DNA of 6,097 nucleotides from Verrucomicrobiia bacterium. Its GTDB lineage: Bacteria; Verrucomicrobiota; Verrucomicrobiia; Limisphaerales; UBA1319. This document shows positions 1-5,373 of this stretch, piece after piece. The notes under the pieces are model-generated. The model ran no database searches. It was not told where the DNA came from and was given only the letters and a program-made list of their open reading frames with translations. Numbering within the stretch: the first letter of the stretch is position 1; the number at the start of each line of letters is the position of its first letter. The stretch lies in contig JADGRT010000200.1 of the NCBI GenBank assembly GCA_017880715.1, positions 1 to 6,097 of the forward strand. The letters run 5' to 3'. The translations under genes were made by a program, and so were the position numbers.

Positions 1-72
1 CGGCGTCATACTCCTCAATTCCTGATTCGATGACCGAGAAGCATTCGTCCGCCGATTGCGGCGGCTGCGTAT

Positions 73-639
73 TTGAAGGTGGCGAGCGATTTTGGCGGAA
101 CCCGCGCCGCGGAAAAGGCGATGTTGCTGGCGGCGGGAGCCTTGTTTTCGGAGAATCGCTATGCCGATGCCCAGACGCAGTTTGAAAAGTTCTTGCGTGA
201 ATACAACGACAGCGCTCTGGCCCCGACCGCTGCCTTGGGCGTCGCGGCTTGTCTGGAATCCTTGGATAAGCTGGAGGAGGCGTTGAAGGCGTATCAGGGC
301 GTCATCACCCGTTATCCGGAACAAGCCGGCAAGGCCAGGCTGGCGGCGGCGCGGCTGTACGAAGCGAAGAACCAGCCGGCCGAGGCCCTCAAGCTTTATG
401 ATGCGCTGATCCAGCCGCCCGCGACGTCGGTCTGGGCTGGGGAAGCCCGGGAGCTGAAAGAGGCGCTGCTGCGGAAATACCCGCAATTGGTCGTCACTAA
501 CGCCGCCCAGCCGGCAGTTTCCGCACCGTTTAGAACCACCCCGGCGCCGGCCCCCGGCGCGGCGGTTAAAACCGGCGCCCCGAGCGTGTCCAAGCCGGTT
601 GCCGCCAAACCCGCCACCAACGCCACGAAGCCTAAATGA
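73..639 (+). CDS. Tetratricopeptide-repeat protein, C-terminal part (5' end missing or broken)
   Basis: About three TPR-like helical hairpins are visible (roughly residues 15-46, 52-83 and 86-115), with typical small-residue, aromatic and Pro spacing (ENRYADAQTQFEKFL; DKLEEALKAYQGVITRYPE; NQPAEALKLYDALI). From about residue 141 to the end there is a low-complexity Pro/Ala/Thr/Lys tail, probably disordered. TPR proteins act as protein-protein scaffolds; the partner cannot be read from the sequence. The start is doubtful. The frame stays open upstream with repeat-like residues (IAAAAYLKVASDFGG) back to an in-frame TGA at 31-33, and TTG 73 has no Shine-Dalgarno site. GTG 79 and ATG 121 are alternative starts. 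The homology-like sequence seems to begin before position 73, so this is probably the end of a longer protein whose N-terminus is cut by a frameshift, rearrangement or sequence error. The stop overlaps the ugd start (ATGA), implying co-translation. Confidence 0.7.
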   Translation: MKVASDFGGTRAAEKAMLLAAGALFSENRYADAQTQFEKFLREYNDSALAPTAALGVAACLESLDKLEEALKAYQGVITRYPEQAGKARLAAARLYEAKNQPAEALKLYDALIQPPATSVWAGEARELKEALLRKYPQLVVTNAAQPAVSAPFRTTPAPAPGAAVKTGAPSVSKPVAAKPATNATKPK

Positions 640-1925
640 AAGTCACCATTATCGGTACCGGGTATGTCGGTTTGGTCACCGGCACCTGTTTTGCCGAGGT
701 TGGCCATCAGGTTATTTGTGTCGATTGCGCGGCGGACAAGATCAAGCTGCTGCAAGCGGGCGGCATCCCGATTTACGAGCCCGGGCTGGAGGAATTGGTA
801 AAAAAGAACACCGCCGCCGGGCGGTTGCGCTTCACGACCAGCACGAAAGAGGGCGTGGAAAAATCCGATGTCGTTTTCATCGCGGTGCCCACGCCGCCAC
901 TGCCCGATGGCTCCGTCGATTTAAGCTTCATCGAGGGCGTGGCCAGGGAAATTGCGGCCTCGTTGACGCGCTATAAAATTGTGGTCGATAAGAGCACCGT
1001 GCCGGTCAAAACCGGAGAAAAGGTGGCCGAAACCATCAAGCGCTACTCCAAATCGCGCGTGGAATTCGACGTGGTCAGCAATCCCGAGTTTTTACGCGAG
1101 GGTTTTGCGGTGGAAGATTTTCTGCATCCGGATCGCGTGGTCATCGGGTCGCGGTCGCAACGTCCGGTGCAGGCCATGAAGGAGCTTTATGCGCCGTTCC
1201 ACGCGCCGATCATTGTCACCGACATCAATTCGGCGGAGTTGATCAAACATGCGGCCAACTGTTTCCTGTCGCTCAAGATTTCCTACATCAATGCCCTCTC
1301 GGTCATTTGCGAGGCGGCCGGGGCGAACATTCAGGAAGTCGCCAACGGGATTGGCATGGACGCCCGCATTGGCCGTCAGTTTCTGGATGCCTCCCTGGGA
1401 TTCGGCGGCAGTTGCTTTCCCAAAGACCTGAGCGCGTTCATCAAGATCAGCGAGCAGTTGGGGTACGATTTTGCCCTATTGAAGGACGTCCAGCAGATCA
1501 ACGCCCAGCAAATGGACCGGTTCGTCAAGAAGATCAACGAAACCCTCTGGGTGCTCAAGGACAAGAAAATCGGGGTGCTGGGCTTGGCGTTCAAGCAGAA
1601 CACGGACGATGTCCGCATGTCGCCCGCCATCGATTTATGCCAGCGGCTCAAGAAGGAAGGCGCCCATCTGCGGGTGCACGATCCCAAAGCCATGGAAAAG
1701 GCGAAGGCGGTGCTCAAGGATGTCACTTTCGTAGCCGACATGAACGAGGTGGCGGACGGGTGCGACGCCCTGATTATCGCGACCGAATGGCCGGAATTCA
1801 AGAAGCTCGATATCGAGAAAGCCCGGAAAGTGATGACCCATCCCATCATGTTCGATGGCCGCAACCTGTTCGATGTCGCCGAAATGGAACAGATGGGTTT
1901 CATTTACAAGAGCATCGGACGCTAA
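636..1925 (+). CDS. ugd: UDP-glucose 6-dehydrogenase
   Basis: This cytosolic enzyme oxidises UDP-glucose to UDP-glucuronate with two NAD+, supplying uronic acid for exopolysaccharide, capsule or LPS sugars. At 429 residues it has normal family length and appears intact. The N-terminal Rossmann domain opens with GTGYVG (residues 7-12) and carries IYEPGLEE (46-53), VPTPP (84-88), STVPVKTG (120-127) and SNPEFLREG (148-156). The central domain has AELIKHAANCF (200-210), with conserved Lys204 and Asn208, and GFGGSCFPKD (255-264), with nucleophile Cys260 and Asp264. The C-terminal UDP-binding domain has GLAFKQNTDDVRMSP (316-330), ATEWPEF (382-388) and DGRN (407-410). ATG 636 starts inside the preceding gene's stop codon (ATGA), so translation is probably coupled. 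UDP-N-acetylmannosamine or GDP-mannose dehydrogenase are the close alternatives, but the motif set and numbering favour UDP-glucose. Confidence 0.95.
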   Translation: MKVTIIGTGYVGLVTGTCFAEVGHQVICVDCAADKIKLLQAGGIPIYEPGLEELVKKNTAAGRLRFTTSTKEGVEKSDVVFIAVPTPPLPDGSVDLSFIEGVAREIAASLTRYKIVVDKSTVPVKTGEKVAETIKRYSKSRVEFDVVSNPEFLREGFAVEDFLHPDRVVIGSRSQRPVQAMKELYAPFHAPIIVTDINSAELIKHAANCFLSLKISYINALSVICEAAGANIQEVANGIGMDARIGRQFLDASLGFGGSCFPKDLSAFIKISEQLGYDFALLKDVQQINAQQMDRFVKKINETLWVLKDKKIGVLGLAFKQNTDDVRMSPAIDLCQRLKKEGAHLRVHDPKAMEKAKAVLKDVTFVADMNEVADGCDALIIATEWPEFKKLDIEKARKVMTHPIMFDGRNLFDVAEMEQMGFIYKSIGR

Positions 1926-1929
1926 GGAG
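1924..1929 (+). promoter_or_regulatory. Shine-Dalgarno-like AAGGAG overlapping the ugd stop
   Basis: A perfect AAGGAG sits across the ugd TAA and is the best ribosome-binding site in the area. It lies 22 bases before the chosen GTG start (1952) of the Nudix gene, which is too far for classical spacing. No ATG, GTG or TTG exists in the Nudix frame closer to it; TTG 1941 has workable spacing but is in another frame. The site may be fortuitous, or may serve re-initiation after ugd. Confidence 0.35.
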
Positions 1930-1951
1930 CCCGGTCGCGTTTGGCGTCATC

Positions 1952-2359
1952 GTGCAAGCCTCGATCATCGAAGTGGCGGCGGGATTGGTTTTTCGCGAGG
2001 GACGCCTGCTCCTCACCCAGCGCCAGGCGGGCGATCATTTGGGCGGTCTGTGGGAGTTTCCCGGCGGCAAGCGACACGCTGACGAGACCTTTGAGCAATG
2101 TCTGCGCCGGGAATTGGAGGAGGAACTGGGCATCTGGGTGGAAGTCGGATCGCTCTTCGAGGCGATCGATTGGGCCTATCCTGAAAAGACGGTCCACCTG
2201 CGGTTTTACCGTTGTCTCTGGCGTCAGCATGAGCCCCGGCTCCTGGAATGCCAGGCGATAGCCTGGGTGGGACCGGAGCAATTAGGCCTCTACCCATTCC
2301 CCGCCGCCGACGCGCGGCTGCTGGATCGGCTTAGAAACACCCCGGAGATTTGGCTTTGA
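1952..2359 (+). CDS. mutT: MutT-type Nudix hydrolase (probable 8-oxo-dGTP diphosphatase)
   Basis: Nudix enzymes hydrolyse nucleoside diphosphates linked to another group; MutT members remove 8-oxo-dGTP from the nucleotide pool to prevent mutation. The 135-residue product has the usual MutT length and a perfect Nudix box, GX5EX7REUXEEXGU, at residues 39-61: Gly39, Glu45, then RELEEELGI (53-61), with metal-binding glutamates 54, 57 and 58. The preceding GGLWEFPGGK (31-40) and C-terminal PFPAADARLLDRL closely resemble MutT rather than ADP-ribose or RppH-type Nudix proteins. The start is a choice: GTG 1952 is the first usual start codon in frame after the ugd stop and leaves the expected short lead (ASIIEVAAGLVF) into the first strand. 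The frame is open further upstream inside ugd, but that part is non-coding shadow. It lies 26 bases after ugd in the same direction, so is probably co-transcribed. Exact substrate is not proven. Confidence 0.88.
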   Translation: MQASIIEVAAGLVFREGRLLLTQRQAGDHLGGLWEFPGGKRHADETFEQCLRRELEEELGIWVEVGSLFEAIDWAYPEKTVHLRFYRCLWRQHEPRLLECQAIAWVGPEQLGLYPFPAADARLLDRLRNTPEIWL

Positions 2360-2422
2360 CGCTGCCAAGCCAGAAGCGACAAAACGAACCGGAACTCAGT
2401 TGCGAACCTGGCGGCAAACTCC

Positions 2423-3595
2423 TCACAGTTTACCGTAAGCCGCTTCGACCACCTGACGGAAGTTGTTTTCGGCGATGTCGATAATGCCCATTTCGCGACG
2501 GGCATTTTCCTCCGAATCGCTGGCGTGGGCGGCGTTGACCATGATGGTTTGACCGAATTCGCGGCGAATGGATCCCGGCGGGGCTTTGGAGGGATCCGTG
2601 GGACCCAGGACGGCGCGGATTTTATTGACGGCGTCGGGCCCTTCATAAACCAGGGCGATGCATTTCTCCGTGCCAGGCTGGTTTAGCGTGATTTTGTCGC
2701 ATTCAGCCGGGGTGCGCCCGGACATGAATTTGATGATGTTATCGAACTGGCTGTCGCCAAAGAGAGGACACAACTGTTTCCCGAGTTTCTTGGCTTCGGC
2801 GTCAGGCACTTTGAACTTGAACTCCGCTTCCAGGGCGGCTTTGGCCCGGCTGGCCACGACGTCGGCCAACTTGGTGCGCAGCACTTCGAGCACCGGACCG
2901 TAAAACTCCAGCGCCTGAGCCACGCTCATTCGGTGGACTTTGATGCCGACAATGAAAAGCCCGGTGCGCGAGAAAAAGTCGATCACATTGCCGGGACGAC
3001 CGGTGGGAAAACGAAAATTGTCGGGCTTGATGAGCACCAGGGTGCGTTGCGGTTTCAGGCCTTTTCCATAGGGGATCGTGTTTTCCAGCACGCCGCCATC
3101 CTGATCCGAATAGCGCGCCCACAGCTTCATTTTCTGCTGGGCCTCTTCCACATCGGGCGCAGCGAGAACGGCGGGTTCGAAATATTGAACCCTTTTTTGG
3201 GCGTCAAAGACCAGATCGCCGTAGGTATCCCGGATGGACTCGCCGCCCGAACGATCCAAAGAAAAATTCCCGATCACGGAGCGGATTTTGTGGACGGCAT
3301 CCTCGCCGCTGAACAACAGCATCATGGCCCGCTTGCGTCTTTGGCTTTTGGGATCGGGCGCGAATCTAACCCGCACATAGTCGCGGATCAACTCCTGGAT
3401 CCGGCGGTCCTGGGGATCGTGCGCCGACACCACATTCGAGGCGTAATCCTCGATGAGCTTCTGGCTGGGGGCAAACATGCGCGCACCGGCCAGTTCCAGG
3501 CCGGTTCTCGTGATCAATCGGGTCAAGATTCCACCGGTGCGGGATTTCTGCAGGGAATAGGGCGTAATGATGGCGTAAGCAAGTTCCTGGGACAT
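2423..3595 (-). CDS. ndk: Two-domain nucleoside diphosphate kinase; N-terminal domain degenerate
   Basis: NDP kinase moves the gamma-phosphate of ATP to NDPs through a phosphohistidine. The usual bacterial enzyme has about 140 residues; this one has 390 and two NDK-like domains. The C-terminal domain (about 184-390) has RTLVLIKPDN with Lys190, DAVNKIRAVLGPTDP (321-335), PGSIRREFG (340-348) and NAAHASDS (354-361) with catalytic His357; the family normally has NxxHGSDS, so one Gly is Ala here. It also carries insertions of about 45 residues (around 235-282) and 17 residues (around 294-311) relative to E. coli Ndk. The N-terminal domain (about 5-165) keeps the fold pattern (YAIITPYSL; GLELAGARMF; MMLLFSGEDAVHKIRSVIG; ESIRDTYG) but has Thr11 in place of the motif Lys, and no His between 119 and 165, so it is probably inactive. 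The ATG has a TAAGG site 7 bases upstream. It is the second gene of a leftward pair. Catalysis by the second domain is inferred. Confidence 0.87.
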   Translation of the reverse strand: MSQELAYAIITPYSLQKSRTGGILTRLITRTGLELAGARMFAPSQKLIEDYASNVVSAHDPQDRRIQELIRDYVRVRFAPDPKSQRRKRAMMLLFSGEDAVHKIRSVIGNFSLDRSGGESIRDTYGDLVFDAQKRVQYFEPAVLAAPDVEEAQQKMKLWARYSDQDGGVLENTIPYGKGLKPQRTLVLIKPDNFRFPTGRPGNVIDFFSRTGLFIVGIKVHRMSVAQALEFYGPVLEVLRTKLADVVASRAKAALEAEFKFKVPDAEAKKLGKQLCPLFGDSQFDNIIKFMSGRTPAECDKITLNQPGTEKCIALVYEGPDAVNKIRAVLGPTDPSKAPPGSIRREFGQTIMVNAAHASDSEENARREMGIIDIAENNFRQVVEAAYGKL

Positions 3596-3602
3596 AAAAA
3601 AA

Positions 3603-3607
3603 CCTTA
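3603..3607 (-). promoter_or_regulatory. Ribosome-binding site (TAAGG) for the NDP kinase gene
   Basis: On the minus strand TAAGG is followed by seven T and then ATG (3595-3593). The TAA of this site is the stop codon of the preceding zinc-ribbon gene, so termination of one gene and initiation of the next share bases. This spacing supports ATG 3595 as the kinase start. Confidence 0.6.
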
Positions 3608-3805
3608 AGACACCGAAGCGGACGAGGAAGGTTCAGCCGGCGTTGCCGGAATCACGGGAACTTTGCCGCCGATGATCTTGAACATGACGGCGCCACACGA
3701 AGGGCACTTTCCTTTGATGGCCTTCCGGCCATTCTTCATGAGCTCTTCGACAGCCTCGACAATTTCCTTTTTTGCTTTGCACTTAACGCAATAACCTTCG
3801 GCCAT
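3605..3805 (-). CDS. Small zinc-ribbon protein, DUF5679-like
   Basis: This 66-residue protein begins MAEGYCVKCKAKKEI and contains two CxxC knuckles, Cys6/Cys9 and Cys34/Cys37 (GKCPSCGAVMFKI), the layout of a rubredoxin-like zinc ribbon. The sequence AYCVKCK...KNGRxAxKGxCPxCGxxMF is recognisable as the DUF5679 family, found as stand-alone mini-proteins and fused to topoisomerase I tails. The function is not established; nucleic-acid or protein binding is a guess from the fold. Residues 49-66 (VPVIPATPAEPSSSASVS) form a low-complexity tail without family signal. Start ATG 3805 has only a weak GGGA site, with the knuckle motif beginning almost at once, as in relatives. It is the first gene of a leftward pair with the NDP kinase, whose start lies 9 bases beyond this stop. 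Confidence 0.85.
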   Translation of the reverse strand: MAEGYCVKCKAKKEIVEAVEELMKNGRKAIKGKCPSCGAVMFKIIGGKVPVIPATPAEPSSSASVS

Positions 3806-3819
3806 AAAAATTTCCCGAC

Positions 3820-3840
3820 GGTGGCGCTTCAGACACCACC
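3820..3840 (-). promoter_or_regulatory. Possible mRNA leader stem-loop before the zinc-ribbon gene
   Basis: On the minus strand GGTGG at the 5' side pairs with CCACC at the 3' side, and the stem can extend inward in RNA through U-G, G-C and U-G pairs to an 8-bp stem with a five-base CTGAA loop. It ends 14 bases before the ATG, just upstream of the weak GGGA ribosome-binding site. It could stabilise the 5' end or modulate translation. The structure is short and could be chance. Confidence 0.3.
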
Positions 3841-3854
3841 GTAGTACTTACCCT

Positions 3855-3884
3855 AGCTTAGGGATCCCACCACGGCAACGTCAA
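3855..3884 (-). promoter_or_regulatory. Possible promoter for the zinc-ribbon/NDP kinase pair
   Basis: On the minus strand TTGACG (3884-3879) is a 5/6 match to the -35 consensus. After an 18-base spacer comes TAAGCT (3860-3855), a poor 3/6 match to the -10 box. The predicted start would fall a few bases before the leader stem-loop. The site lies between the epimerase terminator and the gene, where a promoter is expected, but the -10 is weak. Confidence 0.27.
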
Positions 3885-3931
3885 CTGGGAAAACCATCCT
3901 GTTTCAGAGCGATTTTGGGGGAGGAAAACCC

Positions 3932-3968
3932 AAAAAACCGCCCCGAGGCAGGAAAGCCATCGGGGTGG
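3932..3968 (-). terminator. Rho-independent terminator after the aldose 1-epimerase gene
   Basis: On the minus strand the arms CCACCCCGATGGC and GCCTCGGGGCGG pair around a TTTCCT loop, with one A/C mismatch and one bulged T, and are followed directly by TTTTTT. A GC-rich stem plus T-run in this orientation fits an intrinsic terminator. It starts about 34 bases after the epimerase stop (4002) and separates that gene from the zinc-ribbon/kinase pair read in the same direction. Confidence 0.8.
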
Positions 3969-4001
3969 TAACGAATCTATAACTCCCTAATAATTAATTA
4001 C

Positions 4002-5150
4002 TTATTTAGTTAAGAATTTATGGATGGTCGTTTGTTTGAAGGTTTGGCCCGGGCGGAGAACCGCCGACGGGAAACCGGGCTGGTTGATCGAGTCGGGGAA
4101 ATGATCAGCTTCCATGCAGAAGGCGTAATGTTGCTTGTAAACGACTCCGCCTTTGCCCTTGAGGGTGCCATCCAGGAAGTTGCCGGTGTAGAACTGGAGA
4201 CCGGGTTCGGTGGTGCGGATTTCCAGCACGCGACCCGTTTTGGGCTCATAGACGCGCGCCGCCAGGGCCAGTTTTTTGCCGCCGCTGTTCAGCACATAAT
4301 TGTGATCGTAGCCTTGCGGATCGTTGGTGAGCTGTTGGATCCTCGAACCGATCGGCAGGGGCTTGGTGAAGTCCATCACGGTGCCCTTGACGGGGGCCAG
4401 TTCGCCGGTGGGGATCAGCGTGGCATCGACGGGAGTGTAGCGGTTCGCCGCCAGCATGACTTCGTGACCGAGAATGTCGCCGGCAGCGGCGCCCGCCAGG
4501 TTGAAGTAGCTATGGTTGGTCAGATTCACTGGCGTCGCCTGGTCGGTGGTGGCCGTGTAATCGATCCGCAACTCGTTCTTGTCGGTCAGGGTATAAACCA
4601 CCGTGACCGCCAGATTGCCAGGATAGCCTTCCTCGCCATCGCGGCTCAAATAGGTGAATTTGACGCTGGCGCCTTGGGTGGTTGTCACGGGTTCGGCCTG
4701 CCATACGACCTTGTCGAAGCCCTTCAATCCTCCGTGCAGGTGATTGGGACCATTATTGGTCGCCACGGTGTAGGATTTGCCATCGAGGGTGAATTTGCCT
4801 TTGGCGATGCGGTTGGCCACTCGGCCGATGGTCGCCCCGAAAAAAGGATGTCCGGCCAGGTACTGATCGAGGTTATCGAAACCCAGCACGATGTCGCCGA
4901 GGTTGCCATGGCGGTCCGGAACGTGAAGTTCCGTCATGATGGCGCCGTAGGTGATGACTTTAGCCACCACGCCTTGGGCATTGGTTAAGGTATAGAGGTC
5001 AATGACGGTGCCGTCGGGCAGTTTGCCGTAAGTGGATTTTTGAACCGAGGCCTGCCGGCGCTTTTCCTTGGAGGATTCAGGGGCGCCCAGGGCTATCGTG
5101 GCAGACAGCCATACCGCCATCGGGATCGCAACCAAACTGAATGGATTCAT
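4002..5150 (-). CDS. galM: Exported aldose 1-epimerase (galactose mutarotase family)
   Basis: Aldose 1-epimerase interconverts alpha and beta anomers of free aldoses such as galactose and glucose. The 382-residue protein matches the family over its full length. Motifs: GATIGRVANRI (105-115, Arg114), NHLHGG (136-141, His139), VNLTNHSYFNLAG (208-220, His213), YDHNYVL (281-287, Asp282), EPGLQFYTGNFLDG (315-328) and FCMEADHFPDSINQP (344-358, Glu347). These correspond to the Arg, the two His, the Asp and the general-base Glu of the characterised Lactococcus enzyme, so activity is likely. The N-terminus (MNPFSLVAIPMAVWLSATIA) is a hydrophobic signal peptide with likely cleavage near residues 22-23 (ALG/A or LGA/P) and no lipobox Cys, so the enzyme is probably periplasmic, unlike cytosolic GalM. 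The ribosome-binding site is weak (GAAAGAAC region). It is divergent from the fucosidase gene and ends at a good terminator. The true sugar is unproven. Confidence 0.93.
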   Translation of the reverse strand: MNPFSLVAIPMAVWLSATIALGAPESSKEKRRQASVQKSTYGKLPDGTVIDLYTLTNAQGVVAKVITYGAIMTELHVPDRHGNLGDIVLGFDNLDQYLAGHPFFGATIGRVANRIAKGKFTLDGKSYTVATNNGPNHLHGGLKGFDKVVWQAEPVTTTQGASVKFTYLSRDGEEGYPGNLAVTVVYTLTDKNELRIDYTATTDQATPVNLTNHSYFNLAGAAAGDILGHEVMLAANRYTPVDATLIPTGELAPVKGTVMDFTKPLPIGSRIQQLTNDPQGYDHNYVLNSGGKKLALAARVYEPKTGRVLEIRTTEPGLQFYTGNFLDGTLKGKGGVVYKQHYAFCMEADHFPDSINQPGFPSAVLRPGQTFKQTTIHKFLTK

Positions 5151-5214
5151 AGGTTTGTTCTTTCGGGTTTAACGCAACTTAAAACACCGGCATCCAGGCC
5201 GGGATTTGCGCCGC

Positions 5215-5242
5215 AGTGTAGTCAACCCTCCGCGAAAGGCAA
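5215..5242 (-). promoter_or_regulatory. Possible promoter for the aldose 1-epimerase gene
   Basis: On the minus strand TTGCCT (5242-5237, 4/6 to -35) is separated by 16 bases from TACACT (5220-5215, 4/6 to -10). This would give a leader of roughly 58 bases before ATG 5150. The -35 box lies inside the palindrome at 5231-5253. Both boxes are imperfect, so this is a suggestion only. Confidence 0.28.
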
Positions 5243-5253
5243 TGCCTTTGGCG
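5231..5253. repeat. Near-perfect palindrome in the divergent intergenic region (possible operator)
   Basis: The arms CGCgAAAGGC and GCCTTTgGCG are reverse complements apart from one central G/G mismatch in each, around a three-base AAT. No T-run follows on either strand, so it does not look like a terminator. Its position between the divergent epimerase and fucosidase genes, overlapping a candidate -35 box, suits a dimeric regulator binding site. No regulator gene is present in the window. Confidence 0.45.
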
Positions 5254-5373
5254 ACAGAATCGACATGCTTTGGTCAAGAATAGGTATCGGAAGCGGGCCA
5301 GGAATGGGCTACCCTTCGCCGCCGAGATACTTATTTAATGGCGGGTTAATCCAACTGAAGGCAAGCTAAGTTT

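Noticed and set aside
1307..1951. Long upstream extension of the Nudix frame inside ugd
   Set aside because: The translation is Arg/Gly/Gln-rich and without domain features, overlapping a fully convincing ugd; real Nudix similarity begins only at about 1955.
2360..2422. Possible bidirectional terminator between the convergent Nudix and NDP kinase genes
   Set aside because: Only a distant GCCAG/CTGGC pairing and a tiny AACT/AGTT dyad are present, with no T-run on either side.
2933..3844. 303-codon rightward open frame
   Set aside because: It lies opposite the NDP kinase and zinc-ribbon genes, has no recognisable domain, and is explained by the codon bias of GC-rich antisense frames.
3913..3935. 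TTTTGGG/CCCAAAA inverted repeat beside the terminator
   Set aside because: It overlaps the T-run of the stronger GC-rich terminator hairpin and is weak; it is probably not a separate element.
3987..4009. AT-rich stretch with TAATTAATTA
   Set aside because: It is short and just after the epimerase stop; nothing supports an origin, attachment site or promoter.
4020..4988. 322-codon rightward open frame
   Set aside because: It is fully antisense to the aldose 1-epimerase, whose catalytic motifs are all in place; its own translation shows no family signal.
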